A DNA stretch of 64,000 nucleotides, from the NCBI GenBank assembly GCA_951640165.1, contig OX621250.1, positions 13,975,501-14,039,500 on the forward strand, written 5' to 3'. The translations under genes were made by a program, and so were the position numbers. Origin of the DNA: Pseudoips prasinana. Taxonomy: Eukaryota > Arthropoda > Insecta > Lepidoptera > Nolidae. Numbering within the stretch: the stretch's first letter is position 1; every line of letters starts with the position of its first letter. The notes under the pieces were generated by a model. It was not told where the DNA came from and did not search any database. It saw only the letters and a program-made list of their open reading frames with translations. Shown here in pieces: positions 35,301-48,900 of this stretch.

Positions 35301-38300
35301 AAATTATAATAGTAATAAAATAATCTAATCACATTAATTACATGAAAAAAAAAACTCAAAAGTAGACCTTTATAGTGCACCGCAAAAAAATTGCAATACT
35401 TTACTATTGTTTAACATTTTGTATTAATGTGGCCGATTTATGTAAAAAAATAATAAGATATTTTGTACATATTTAGCCTATCCAATTAACCATAAACTAA
35501 AAGGGTAAATATCAGGTTTGTACTCGGCAATGAATTTGCGATCAGCGATGCTATGAACCAGAGCGAAAGATATTTTTTTAAATTTCACCGTATTCTAATG
35601 TTGAGTCTGAACAAGAATCTGTATGGTCTTCACCGCAACCATTGAAATAATTCTTAAATTAAGGAAAGAAAAAGGAACCTCGCTCATCTAGGCACTAAAT
35701 CGTAATTCAAATTGACATTTTTGAAGTGAGCACTTCATTAGCGGCGCTGTGCACTTTTTGGCATGTGTAAAAAATGTTAAACTCGCCTCAGGAATCGTGA
35801 CCTGATCGAATATTCGTAAGACGGAGAGTCTTTTTTGTTAATTCACTCTGGCCGTTTATACACTCACATGACCTTAGCATTTTTTCTCAATTATGTTAGA
35901 TTTTTTACAGCTGACTGCCTAACTAAATTGAGATCTATTTTTTATTCCCACCATAATAGAGAGGGAATCAATTACTATGCGTCTTTAGTGACTTTACCGC
36001 CCAAACCTGTGAAGTAGCATCTTCCACTCGCTACTCGGATCAAATAAACACTACTTTCCGCGTATGAGAAATGAAAAAATTGTTTTCACTTCTATCGGCA
36101 GTCCCCATAGGCTAATTAATTTATAACTGAGCATCACTTTTCTTTTGTAAATACGTACTTTTACACTCAGACTCAGGACACATATACATTTTCATGCACA
36201 CAAATATCTGTCATGGGTGGGAATCGAACCCACGACCTGCTGCGTAAAAGGTCAATCGGCCAGTCCTAAGTCTCGTGTAAACTAAAAATCTGAGTGTGTT
36301 TAAGTTTATTACCTCTACATCACACGTATTTTTCAAGATATAAGTAACAATGCGTCATAGAACTTTACTCTTGAAATTGTACAGACGCCAGCACATCCAG
36401 CTACCCCAATCTGGCAAATTTCTTTAATCGATTTTCAACTTTATCACATAAGCATAAGGTTCACTTTCAATTGGGGAAATTCGACAGATTGGGGTAGCTT
36501 GATGGGCTGGCGTCTGTGCTATAAGTCTTACTCTCAGACTTGCAATAATGATGTAAGTTCGCAAGTGTATGTTTATAGCTTGTCTGCAACATTTTGAAGT
36601 TGTGGGTAAATTTAATACCGCAGCGTAATTCTTTATAGTAAATTACTCTGACGAGATTTAAATACTCTTATTTAACAGTAGGTAAGTATTGTACTGTTAA
36701 TCATCTGAGCCCTAACGGAAACATAAAAATCCGAATGTGTGAAGCTAACTAAATGTGGAAATATATAAGGTAAAAACCGCCTAATTTCGAGCTGAGGAAT
36801 TGCACACGAAAGGTTCCGTATCATCGACAGACTATAGTAAAATTAACTCTGTAAATATTTATATATATATATATATTGTACCAGCGGCCCGGTACGTGCT
36901 TCGCTACGTATAAGGCATAGTAATAAAAGACATGATTATTAAGTTCATTTATTCAAACAAAATAATTGAAATTGCTAAAAGATGTTGATTTTACACTTTT
37001 TCAAGACTTTTTTTAAATTTTCTCTACGTACAAACCTTCCCTGGACTTTCACGAATAATTCAAGCCCAAAATTACCCAAATCGGTAAAGGCGTTGTTGAG
37101 TTATAACATTTCAACGAAAAGTGGCATTGATTTTTATATATATTGATTATATATAATATATTTTCAGAAGTTACAGCCATTACAAGGATTGGGCAAACCA
37201 AAAGATTATTATTGTAGGGAGTACGCAAACAGTAAACCTTATTTTTTAAATATAAATTTGTTTTTATTGCTTGTTGTTATAGCGGCAATAGAAATGCACA
37301 ACCTCTGTGAACTGGCTGTCTACCTATGGTAAAGAGATACAGCCCACTGTTAGAGAAGCGGATATATGGATGGACAGCGAAGGCTTAGTAATAGAGTTCT
37401 GTTCTGTTGGCATCATTTGGACACGGAACCCTAAAAAGGACTTCGTACATCCATAATACATTAAAATAAAATAAAATAAATAAATAAAATAAAAAAGGTT
37501 TTTATTTACGTAGACTTCAAAAAAGCGCTTGTAAATAGTCAGAACATATTCGTAGTAATATATAATTAACTTATAATTATTTCTAGGTACATATAGATAT
37601 TTAGGTACACGGATTGTAGGAAATAATTTACAATAAGATTTATTTTATAACAGTAACGATATTTAACTAACTTAAATTAAGTTATTGTCAAGGTTCATGT
37701 GTAGGTTTAATTATCAAAATTTTAAATTTTAGCTATATTTTTAATACATTCTATGATTATTACCAGGTTTGCCCACTCTGTGTGTTAGCTAGCACGATTT
37801 TACTTCACTGACAATAAAATGATGACCTGACGCGACGTCGTCGACACACCTAATGTTTTTTATTTACATGACTGTTACATTAAGCCTAAGAGTCTTTCAC
37901 TGCTCCACCGGATAGTAGAGGTTATCTTAAGCCGTCTAGCATATAACACTACGAACTAAGAAACCCACACCAGAGAGCACCCTCTCAGGGTGGCTATCGA
38001 GGTGGAAACGAATGTTTGAGGGAGGTTTTGTGCAACTGTCGTTGTGCGTTATGGGTGAAGATGTGTGCCGCTTGTCCATTTGAGAATCTGAGGGGGCATT
38101 TGATTGATACGAATGAATATACCTTTGAGGACGCAGAGTGTGGTAGGGAGAGTACAGGTGGTTATGCTTTGATAATAGTGTCGTTTGAGAATATGGTCTT
38201 GAGTTATGTTCTATACTGCAATAGTAATCCAATAATCGAACCAAATCGTCTCAAGTGGAAAAAGTAGAAAAAAAATATTTCGTTCACCGGATTGATTCTA

Positions 38301-38777
38301 CCGGATAAACCAAAGCTCTCTCAGGGTACGTGTCCGAAGCATCCTTTGCAGAAAACACTCGTTTCCATGGCTCCCTCCACCAGGCGCCAAGAGAAGTCCA
38401 GGTTTAGTCGGTGCGAGGCCGTCATATCCACCCGCAGACACCTTTTGCGAGTGGCATGCCTAGGCATTCATATGCATATAATAATAATAATAATAATAAT
38501 AAATATCGTTTATTTTCTCCACAAATATTTTAGAATAAAAATTACAAGGTTGCAGGTTAGAAGTAAGTTGTACAGATATGTTGTGGAGACTGGATCCGGT
38601 ACTAGGTTAACCCTGTGTTACTAGTCTCCAGGCCTCCACCTCGGACAGGTGAGATATTTTCCTGGATTAAATTGACATTGTGCTAGTCTCGTTATTGTAG
38701 ACAAAATAAACAATTCAGTGAGGTAACACAAAAACATTTAGTTCATAAGTATTTTTACCAGCCAGTGTGTGTATGTA

Positions 38778-38808
<31 letters not shown>

Positions 38809-39849
38809 TGTGTGATATGTACTCGTGGGTCTTCGTGTGATAATTTCCTTTAGAGTTAAATAAATGCTTGTTTTTGAAACAAAACTTGTGGAAATATTAT
38901 GATGATATCTGAATTCAAATTAGTTATAAAGATTAGATTTTTGTATATTTGTTATAAATGGATTAATAAACTCAAAAATTATTAATCTGACTCAAATAAT
39001 TCTTCCACCTATAAACAGCTACATTATCAACCAGTTACATGGGCTGTATTTCATTATCATAAAATTTAGATATGACTCCGTTTAATTACAATAATGTAAC
39101 TAATACATTATTTGGAAAACGGTACATAAATTATAGATAATGCATAAAATGATGTACTACATGTTTATGGTACTCATCGTTATAAAAAAAACGAATGTGC
39201 TTTACACCACACGATTTAAGTCAAACTTAGATATACGAAACGTAACTGGTTATGGGAGAGAAAGAGAGAAAGAAAATGTGTGCTCGCACCTCTCACTATT
39301 GCCCCTATGATGATATACGAAACATAACTCTTTCTATGTTCACTAACTTATATCTCCCTTTGAACTTCCTTTTGCCTCGCCCGATCACACTTTTCGTAAC
39401 ACTCGCGTCACGCATTCACCAGCTTACTCCACAAATCAAGCGTGCGTAACATTTATTTCAAGAAAGAATCATGAGGTTATAATATGTCTAACTATTACAA
39501 TAGCAGTTTTTATTCCAATTACTTAATCATCATCATCATCATAACAGCTGTAAAAAGTCCACTGTGCAGAAAAGCCTCCCCAAAGAATCATCTTGGCATA
39601 TCTTCCATGCCATATTCGCCACGCTTGGTAGACGTTGGTTGGCGATCGTAGGATAATGGTCATAGTAATCAGAGAGACGCTGCTGCCCTGGTAGATATTC
39701 GGGTCGACTTCCACGCCTCCCGCGGGATGAGATGGGGTGATGATGATGTTCTTTTGTTGTAATATCCTGGGACATTATTCACCTACGGCCATCTGGTCTC
39801 AAACTAATCAGAACTCGTTCTATGGAAACCAGATAACTGATACTACTTT

Positions 39850-39901
<52 letters not shown>

Positions 39902-42900
39902 AATTACACCCAGAGTCAGGACAAACAGATGCACACAAATATCTATCCTAGGGCAATACCGGCTAAGTCACCGAACATCGATTTCTTAAATGGCGTTCAA
40001 ATAAATAAAGGTTAAAAATTACTTAATCAATCGTTAAATCGGCTTCTATGTTGACAATCGATTCCGTACCATTTATGACGTCACATGTGCTCATGGAAGC
40101 CGATTTAACGATTGATTAAGTCATTTTTGACCTTTATTTATTTGAACGCCATTTAAGAAATCGATGTTCGGTGACTTAGCCGGTAGAGCCCCTGGGTGGG
40201 AATCGAAACCACGTCCTGTGGCGAGAAAGGCAACTACCAATCACGCCAATCTTTAGTTGTGTCAACATAGTTTGTTAATATAGTTTGGATGATATTCTGT
40301 CTGATATTCGCCGCCGTCACCACACAGCATTACTTAATCAAAACACCGATAATCTAATACGATGATGCCTTTAGTGTAAGAATGTCCATTTATCTTTCTA
40401 TCTCTATCCATCCCGTGCTTAGACAGGGAGAGTCGCTAGTTAAATATAGAAGTTCTTTTTATTCAACAGTACAACAGCAACTGCTGAACAAACTGGTGTG
40501 TATCGAGCATGAGGAGTGTGGACCATGCCTGTCAGCCGCGTCGCACTGTCGCTGGTGCGCTGACCCGTACTACACCTCCGGCGCGCCCCGCTGCAATGAT
40601 GACGAGAGGTGAGAACAACAACAAAATTACTGCTTGGGAATTACCTATGGGTCTATATAATGATGGTACCTACTACTTTGACTGCCTCATTGGTCTAGCG
40701 GTAGTGTGTTCAACCGCAGAAAATGAGGTTCTGGGTTCAAATCCCGGGTCAGACCAAAAAGTGATTTTGGGATTTTTCCGTAAAAAGAAATTTCTCAGTA
40801 TCTGCCCGAAGTTTGGGAGTTGGCGGTATTACACCCCCGTGCCTCGGATAGTAAAGCCACCGGTCCTGTACCTGACCTCTTTCCGGTCGTGTCGCTAGTC
40901 GTCCCATCGGATCGTGAGAGTGATGGAATAGAAAGTGCCCATGTGTTTTCGCACACACTTGTGCACTATAATATGTCCTGCGCAATTGGCTTATCTCCAT
41001 TGAGAATGGCCGCCGTGGCCTAAATTCGGTCGGGAGGATATGATCATCATCATCGCCTAACACTTTTCTTTGTATCGTGGGGAAATCCTAATGGACATCC
41101 TCCGTCCTGGGGTGGGCAGAGGGGCATGCCGGACTCAAACTGGCTAAAACCTCACGGTGGCCACCCTCAGCACATAGTGGAGGGACTCCGAGATCGCCAA
41201 TGGAACGCACCGGGATCCCTCCAGTGCTATGCTGAAGCTCATCCCGGTAGGAAACTATTTTGTATCCTTCTAGCCCTCGATGTGTGCAACAGCACGTGGC
41301 CTCCACGCACTGCTACCTTCCCGGGGGTCGCTTGATGGATGCACAAAGTCCCCACTTCATACACCTACGACCCTGAGGCAGGGCCCCTTCACTCGGCCAT
41401 ACCTACGGTGATAATTACCTACACTTTCGCGCGCCTTTGGAGTGGCGTAGCCCAGAGGGCTATCGCCGACCGCTCGCGCGCATCGCCATACGCCACGGAT
41501 TAAAAAGTACTGGCAGCTCGCTACTTAATACTATAAATATTAAACAACAAAAATGTCTCATCATCACAAATCTGGTGCTAGGTATTATTCATTTGGATGT
41601 TTGTCGAAAAAAGGCGACAAGGTTTTATCAGTTTTTACATTACCTACAGTTGCGGAAAGGTTAGTTCAAATTATTATTTTAAATACCAAAGTAGGGACTT
41701 TGTAAGTGTTGATTATTTATAATTAGATTCCAAATAATGTGTTTTCAGTCGTATAGACTCTAGTTTTAACGTTTTTGTTGGCCAAGACAGTTTTTAAAAG
41801 AATTGGTATGAGTTTCATACATGTAAGATAATTACGAGAGCAACTTGAAAATGTGATTTTTTGTTTGTTGAGATATCTTAACGATTTTGGTGTCAAATGA
41901 AAGATCTAAGTCTAAAACCATTATGTCCGTTTGAGTCATGTCAATCGGTCCAAGCGTTTAGTAGATATTTATGAATTAGTATAGTAAAGTTCGTCGAGCC
42001 AGCTTAAATAACCTAACAAAAATATCACATTTGTAAAAATTTACCGTGTAATCATACGCATCAAACATAAGATAGATTATGTGGTTAATAAGTAGATAGA
42101 CGATGAATAAGTATCACAGCAACAGCGGCAAGCCGGCAACCCTACGCCAGGACACTCCGTGTCCGACAGCGACAGTGTAATGCGTTAGAAGAGAGCGGCA
42201 GTGTTTAGGTGAATATCGCGGTAGGCACTGAGCGCGTATGCAAGCTGAATTGCACTTAGTTGCTTAGTAGCAGGAGTCGCTATTGCTATAAATTGTTCCG
42301 CGAAGAGCCGCTTCTGTACGTAAGTACTTTTTACGTAAGTACTTTTTATTCTGTGCCTGAGGGCTCCCCTGTTTGCCTGTAGGATTACAAGTAGGGGACC
42401 ACTTTACACATAGCTCGAAGAACCGACGGCCGTTGGGACAGAAAGATTCTCGAGTTGCGACCACGAACCGGAAGACGCAGCGTGGGCAGGCCCCCTACAA
42501 GATGGACCGATGATCTTGTGCGGGATGCCGCGGTTGAAACTGTTGGATGCGAATAGCGCAAGACCGGGAATTGTGGAGATCTTTGGGGGAGGCCTTTGTC
42601 CTATAGTGGAAGCCGTTTGGCTGATATAATATGATGACTGTGTGTGATGAATAATGATTATGATGATGACCACTTTACACTTTTCCTGCGTTAAGCATTG
42701 AGGCGTATAGAGGTGCTCTTGGCCAGTCACACTCACTGCTTCGTAAGTGATCAGCCACGGTCAGTCTAAAGCAGTGTTTTTCAACCTTTTTCATGACACG
42801 GACCCTTTAGTATAAATAAATATCTCACGACCCCCCTAACCATTGCTTTCTTTTCATGTATTTTATTTCGTGACAAATATTCAGAAATATAGCATTGGGC

Positions 42901-45900
42901 CCTATAGCAGCTTCGCGACCCACACGTTGAAAAACACTGGTCTAAAGTGTCTGGAAATAGGTCAGGTACTGAACCAATAGGGCACGGGAGTGTAACACAG
43001 CAAGTTCCAGGCACCGGCAAGATTCTGAGAATTTATCTTAACAGAAATTTCCCAATATCACGTTTTCAAGTGCAGTCAATCAAGGAAGTATGAGTAGAAA
43101 CAAAATTTAAAAAACCGGCCAAGTGCGAGTCGGACTCTAACACGAAGGGTTCCGTACCATTATCTATAAAACCGAGCAACCAATCTCGTTAGTTGTATAG
43201 AAGAAAAATTAAATATTTATATTAATTTGTATTTTAGTATTTGTTGTTATAGTGGCAACAGAAATACATCATTATGTGAAAATTTCAACTGTCTAACTAT
43301 CACAGTTCATAGATACAGCCTAGTGACACACGGACAGACAGACAGACAGCGAAGTCTTACTAATAGGGTCCCGTTTTACCCTTTGGGTACGGAATCCAAT
43401 CCGTAAACTTCATACCATAATTTTAATTATATATTAGTTTTAAGTTTAGCTTTTTAAAACTGAAATAAGTAATTTGTAATTCATACTATTTTATGGAAGA
43501 AGGCGATAGTAATTGTAACACAGTGGAAACACTACTGCGGCTATAATCGTTTCACCTGTTTTAGTAACATCTGTGTTATGGTTTTATGAATACTTTAATA
43601 AAAAAAATCCTAAAAATCTATTTCAAGCTAGTACATACTTAAGATACTAGAAGTACAATATTTCCATGTAACAAGTAGATACTTCCTATACTTAACACGT
43701 ACCATTAAATCGTTACATTCGGTACCCACTTTCCTTTAAGTACTTACAACGAAATCGGTAATGCAGTCGTAGCATAAAATACTTTCTGTAGTCGTAGTGT
43801 AAGTACAATCAATAATCTATCGAACAACGATCTCTTGATTAGTGTGGCAGCCGAAATATCGGTCAGTGGACGTGGGAACGAGAGGAACTAGGGTTTCGAT
43901 ATAGGCTTTAAGTATCGATAAAATACTGTGTAATTGGTATTTATTTCTTACTAGCTGTGCCCCGCGGTTTTACCCGCGTTAAATTTTATAATTATCATAG
44001 CTCCTTCCCCGTAGGTGATAGCGTGATAATTATAGCCTATATATTGACCCGACCTCTTAGTAATATTCATGCAAAATTTGAAGTAAATCCATGCAGTACT
44101 TTTTGAGTTTAGCCCGGACACAAATACAGACAAACAAACACACAGACAAAAATTCTAAAAACTATATTTTTGGCTTCGATATCGATATCAGATGATGCCC
44201 CAATTATCCTTTAAAAAAAATCAATGTACAGTTTTGATTTTCCTACGATTTTATTATATATGTATAGATAGACACACCAACAGTATACATACACAACATT
44301 TAAATACTTAGCTCACTATATAATTCAGTCCTTATACGTACACCGAAGATGTACACCTATTAAAGGCATGCACAACACACACTAAACATAGACAACGTTG
44401 ACATACAATAAAAGTTATTTTAAATTAAAAACAAACAAAAATACTATAACTAGTACAGATTAAAATGCATTAAAGACAATTAAAAATAAAAGTTCTTATA
44501 GGAAAAAACAAGAGAGAGTATTTGATCGCCTCGTTGTTCTGGCGGTAACTTTATCGATGTTACTTCACATACATGAACATCGGTGGAGCCGTTCACAAGT
44601 GATGACTTTTATACATGCAGCAATTTATTACTAGGTATTTTTCAGTCTAATCTAATGACTGAGCCGATCGTAATGAAACTTGGAGAAGACTTGATAACCT
44701 TTGCAAGGACTTATTAGAATAATTTGTCATCCTACTGCCGGGGAAAGTTCATTGACTATGGAGTCCACGCGGGTGGAGCCGGAAGATGGAAGCTAGTATA
44801 CTTTTGACTGCCTCATTCATCTAGCGATAGCGTAGAATAACGTTATTCAAGCCAAACTCGGAAGGGAGGTATTCTAATAAAATAATAACAATTCCTTTCC
44901 CTTTTCCTTCATGTTGATCTTACTATAATTATTATTAGTCAGGTATTGCTTTACGTAAAATTAAATTAGTTATAAGTATCGATACTTAATCCCGGAATGA
45001 AATACCGACATCTCTACCGAATGAGTATGCGCGAGACTCGTGCGTGCGTGACACTAAACGTAATTGATTGAGCGAAATAAAAGCTAACATTTTTATTGTT
45101 CTTGACAGAAGCAAATAGGATTAACTTTTTGAAAAATAAAACTTGAACTTGTTTCATTGTAATATAAAGCGTTCCTTGTAGTTTATTTTTTACGACAAAC
45201 GTGCAAGTGGGTCACCTGATGGTAAGTGATCACCGCTGCCCATGGACACTCGCAACACCAAGGAGTCACGGGTGCGTTGCCAGCCTTGAAAAGAGTCCGA
45301 AAAAATTGTTGCTGACTGTTGCGCACTAGAATTCCCTGTTTTGCAAGGGCTCTAATTGTGGTTTAAACTAAGATGAACACGTTATAATATTAATAGTAAC
45401 AATAATATCCTGGGATCCCAAACTAAGCAGAGCTTGTACTATGGAAACCAGACAACTGATATATGTAACTTACCTATTACATATATATACTACTTTTTTG
45501 TAAATACATACTTATATAGATAATTTCACCCATACTCAAGACAAAAAGATATGTTCATGCACACAAATATCTGACCTGGCTGAAAATCGAACCTACAACC
45601 TGCAACGTGAAAGGCAGTAGGTATCTTTCAAGCACGCCAACTAGCCCGGCAATAATATGCCTTATTGACTTATTTTTTATTTTATTTTTTTTATTTTGCG
45701 GGATTAGTCCCTCCCTCTTACCCACCACTGCAACTCCTGTAAGCCAGGATCAACAGTGGCACACAATGAAATGACACTGAGCGATGAAGCTCAGGCATGT
45801 CCCGGGGAATCGCTTTAACTGTCTTGGATCCCGCAATGAATTGACTTATACTTCTGATAACATTTAATATTATAATTTCTCCTTTGTAACAAGGTATCTG

Positions 45901-48900
45901 TTATAGGCACGTACAGACGCCAGCACATCCAGCTACCCCAATCTGTCAAATTTCTTTTACAGATTTTCAACTTTATCACCAAAGCATAAGGTTCACTTTC
46001 AATTGGGGAAATTTGACAGATTGGGGTAGCTTGATGTGCTGGCGTCTGTACCTCTACCTACTACTGATAAAACAACATCGTTATAGTAGTCCGATGGAGA
46101 ATGTCGTAACATAATGTTTACCGTGTCAACCGGCGAGATTAGGGCTATCAAATGTAGTTCTTACTTAATTAATTAGGTAACTTTATCATCAAAAACGCAA
46201 CAAGACATGCATATGTTATGGGTTCCGTAGCCAAATGGCAAAAAACGGAACCCTTATAGATTCGTCATGTCTGTCTGTCTGTCTGTCTGTCCGTCCGTAT
46301 GTCACAGCCACTTTTTTCTGAAACTATAAGAGCTGTACTACTGAAACTTGGTAAGTAGATGTATTCTGTGAACCGCATTAAGATTTTTACATAAAAATAG
46401 AAAAAGGACAATTATTTTGGGGGGTCGCCATACATAGAACTGATACTCAAAAAAATTTTTTTCATCGTACACATATATGTGGGGTGTCTATGGATAGGTC
46501 TTCAAAAATTATATTGAGGTTCCTAATATCATTTTTTTCTAAACTGAATAGTTTGCGCGAGAGACACTTCCAAAGTGGTAAAATGGGTGTCCCCCCCCCT
46601 CTAACTTCTAAAATAAGAGAATGATAAAACTAAAAAAATATATATGATGTACATTACCATGTAAATTAACAACGAAAATTGATTTCAACGAGATCTAGCA
46701 AGTAGTTTTTTTTAATACGTCATAAACCGCAATTTGAATTCATTTAATCAACTGAAATGCTTGCTGCTATGGAACCCTTCATGTGCGAGTCCGACTCGCA
46801 CTTTGCCGGTTTTGTTTATTTTCTATAAAATATGATGGCAAACGAGCAAGTGGGTCATTTGATGGTAAGTGACTCTCTCATCATCACCCATGGACACCCT
46901 CAACACCAGAGAAACCCCAAGTGCGTTGCCAGCCTTTAAGAAAAGAATAGGCTCGCTTCTTGAAGTTTGCCATGTCATACCGGATCAGAAATATCTCCGC
47001 AGTAAATGATTCCACAGAGCGGTAGTGCGCAGCAAAAAGTTTCTTGTGAAACGCACGGTGGTAGAAGACTATGAAAGGAGATCGGACATTTTAGTATGGA
47101 CTTTGGTCCAAGTGGCGTCGGATGATGAGAATTGCTTTATTTATTTGATAATTTAATATTATAACACTTACTATACCCGCAAATAAATCGACACATGGAG
47201 AAAAAAGTAATTGACACATAGGTATATCACCCATATTATTTTAATGAGTAGTTGTAATATTTTTATTGTTGCTGTTTATATGCAGATTATTAGAAAAATA
47301 CGATATATATTACAGGTATTCATTAAAGCACACATAACAACATAACATAACGCCTGTAAACCCCGAAGGCTTAAGCAGAGGTATACCTATTATAGTAATA
47401 ATTATGTGTTTTATTTATATATAATAAAGGTTAAAATAAAAGAAACATGAACGATTAATATGTATTTATTATATTAAAATGTGGTTCAAAAATTCTGCAG
47501 GATGGCGTATTTGATCTTGGTAGCAGGCATTTCGTTTTCGGGTTCATTTGGGTTGCCGAACAATGCAGCAGGTATTACTAGATTCCTGTTCACGGCTTGT
47601 TGTCTGGTTAAATGGTCAAAACCCAAATGTTGAGGCACAAAGTCTTCTAATAGACACTCTTGTGCCAAATGTACGAGCCTTCGGCTTATACCATACAGAG
47701 TCGCTAGCCTGTCGTCCGATTTTCCACTTCTGAGTTTTGATAGGTACATTCCTAATATTTTCTTTGGCTGGGTACTCCTTCTACTCAAAGATGGTGTTTC
47801 AGCTAGAATTGCGTTGATATCTTCGAGAGTCCGCCCGGTCCAGTAATGCAATTCATCTGCTGACATATTTTCAACATGTTCAAAATCCATATGCGTTATA
47901 TTTGTTATGACATTTTTTAAAATGGATATGATGCACTCGAAAAATCATGTAATATGTTTGGGGCTTCAAATAAATCCTCCCAATTATTTGATTGCATATG
48001 TTCGTCACATACTCTAGCACTTGGTGGCACATAATAGTTTACGTTAATCAAAAAATCGGCCTTTATTCTCTCAGGTATCCGGCGTCGCGATATCATACGG
48101 CAGCCATAAAAAATACATGCATTTGCTGTATTTGGAGCACGAGATAACTCCGACAGATTCAATGACTGAAGTAAATCAGGTTGCTGTAGCTGCTGTACTT
48201 CGTCCTGATCTGAATTTTCAACTTCATCTTCCCGTGGTATTGAAGGTCCTGGCAAAGGATCTTGCATAGAACCCTGACCCTGAGCCCTTTGACTCCTTAA
48301 CCAGCATGGACGACAGACGTATTCTCTGCCGTTGAATATAACCTACAACAAAAAACAAAAAAGTTGTAATGACTTTTCACGAGCAATACCTACTAGTAGG
48401 TTCATTTTATAGATTTTTTCCCTAATCATGTGAATTCCTAACCTACCAAGTAAGTAGACATTATTACTAAACTAAACCATTAACATTGTAAAAATCAATT
48501 GTTAAGCTGTAAATAACTTGCTCACGGATCAAGCTAAAGCTCAGGACAAAGATTTTTTGTCAATAATAAATACGAGTACTTGGATGTGAGAAATAACTCT
48601 TTCACTATAATAGTACTCTTTCTTATACTTATACCTAATAAATAGCTCTTCCATAATAACCAGCTCTTTAAATCACTCTGTCACGGTAACTATAGAAAAT
48701 GCTAACCAGTTTGATATTATCTATTGCACCAACAATCAACAGCAATATGACTAAAAAGGTACATACCTGTCGCGGTGCAATTGATGCGAGTATATGTGCT
48801 GAGATGGCTGGGTTTGACTCGAAAAGATTTCGGGTAACATTTTGCCTTTCTCTTCGTAACACTGAACGATTGCACACAATGCCAGCACTAGGCAACATCT

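Noticed and set aside
37936..38267. Overlapping ORFs of 83-102 codons on both strands
   Set aside because: No recognisable motif and no splice or promoter context.
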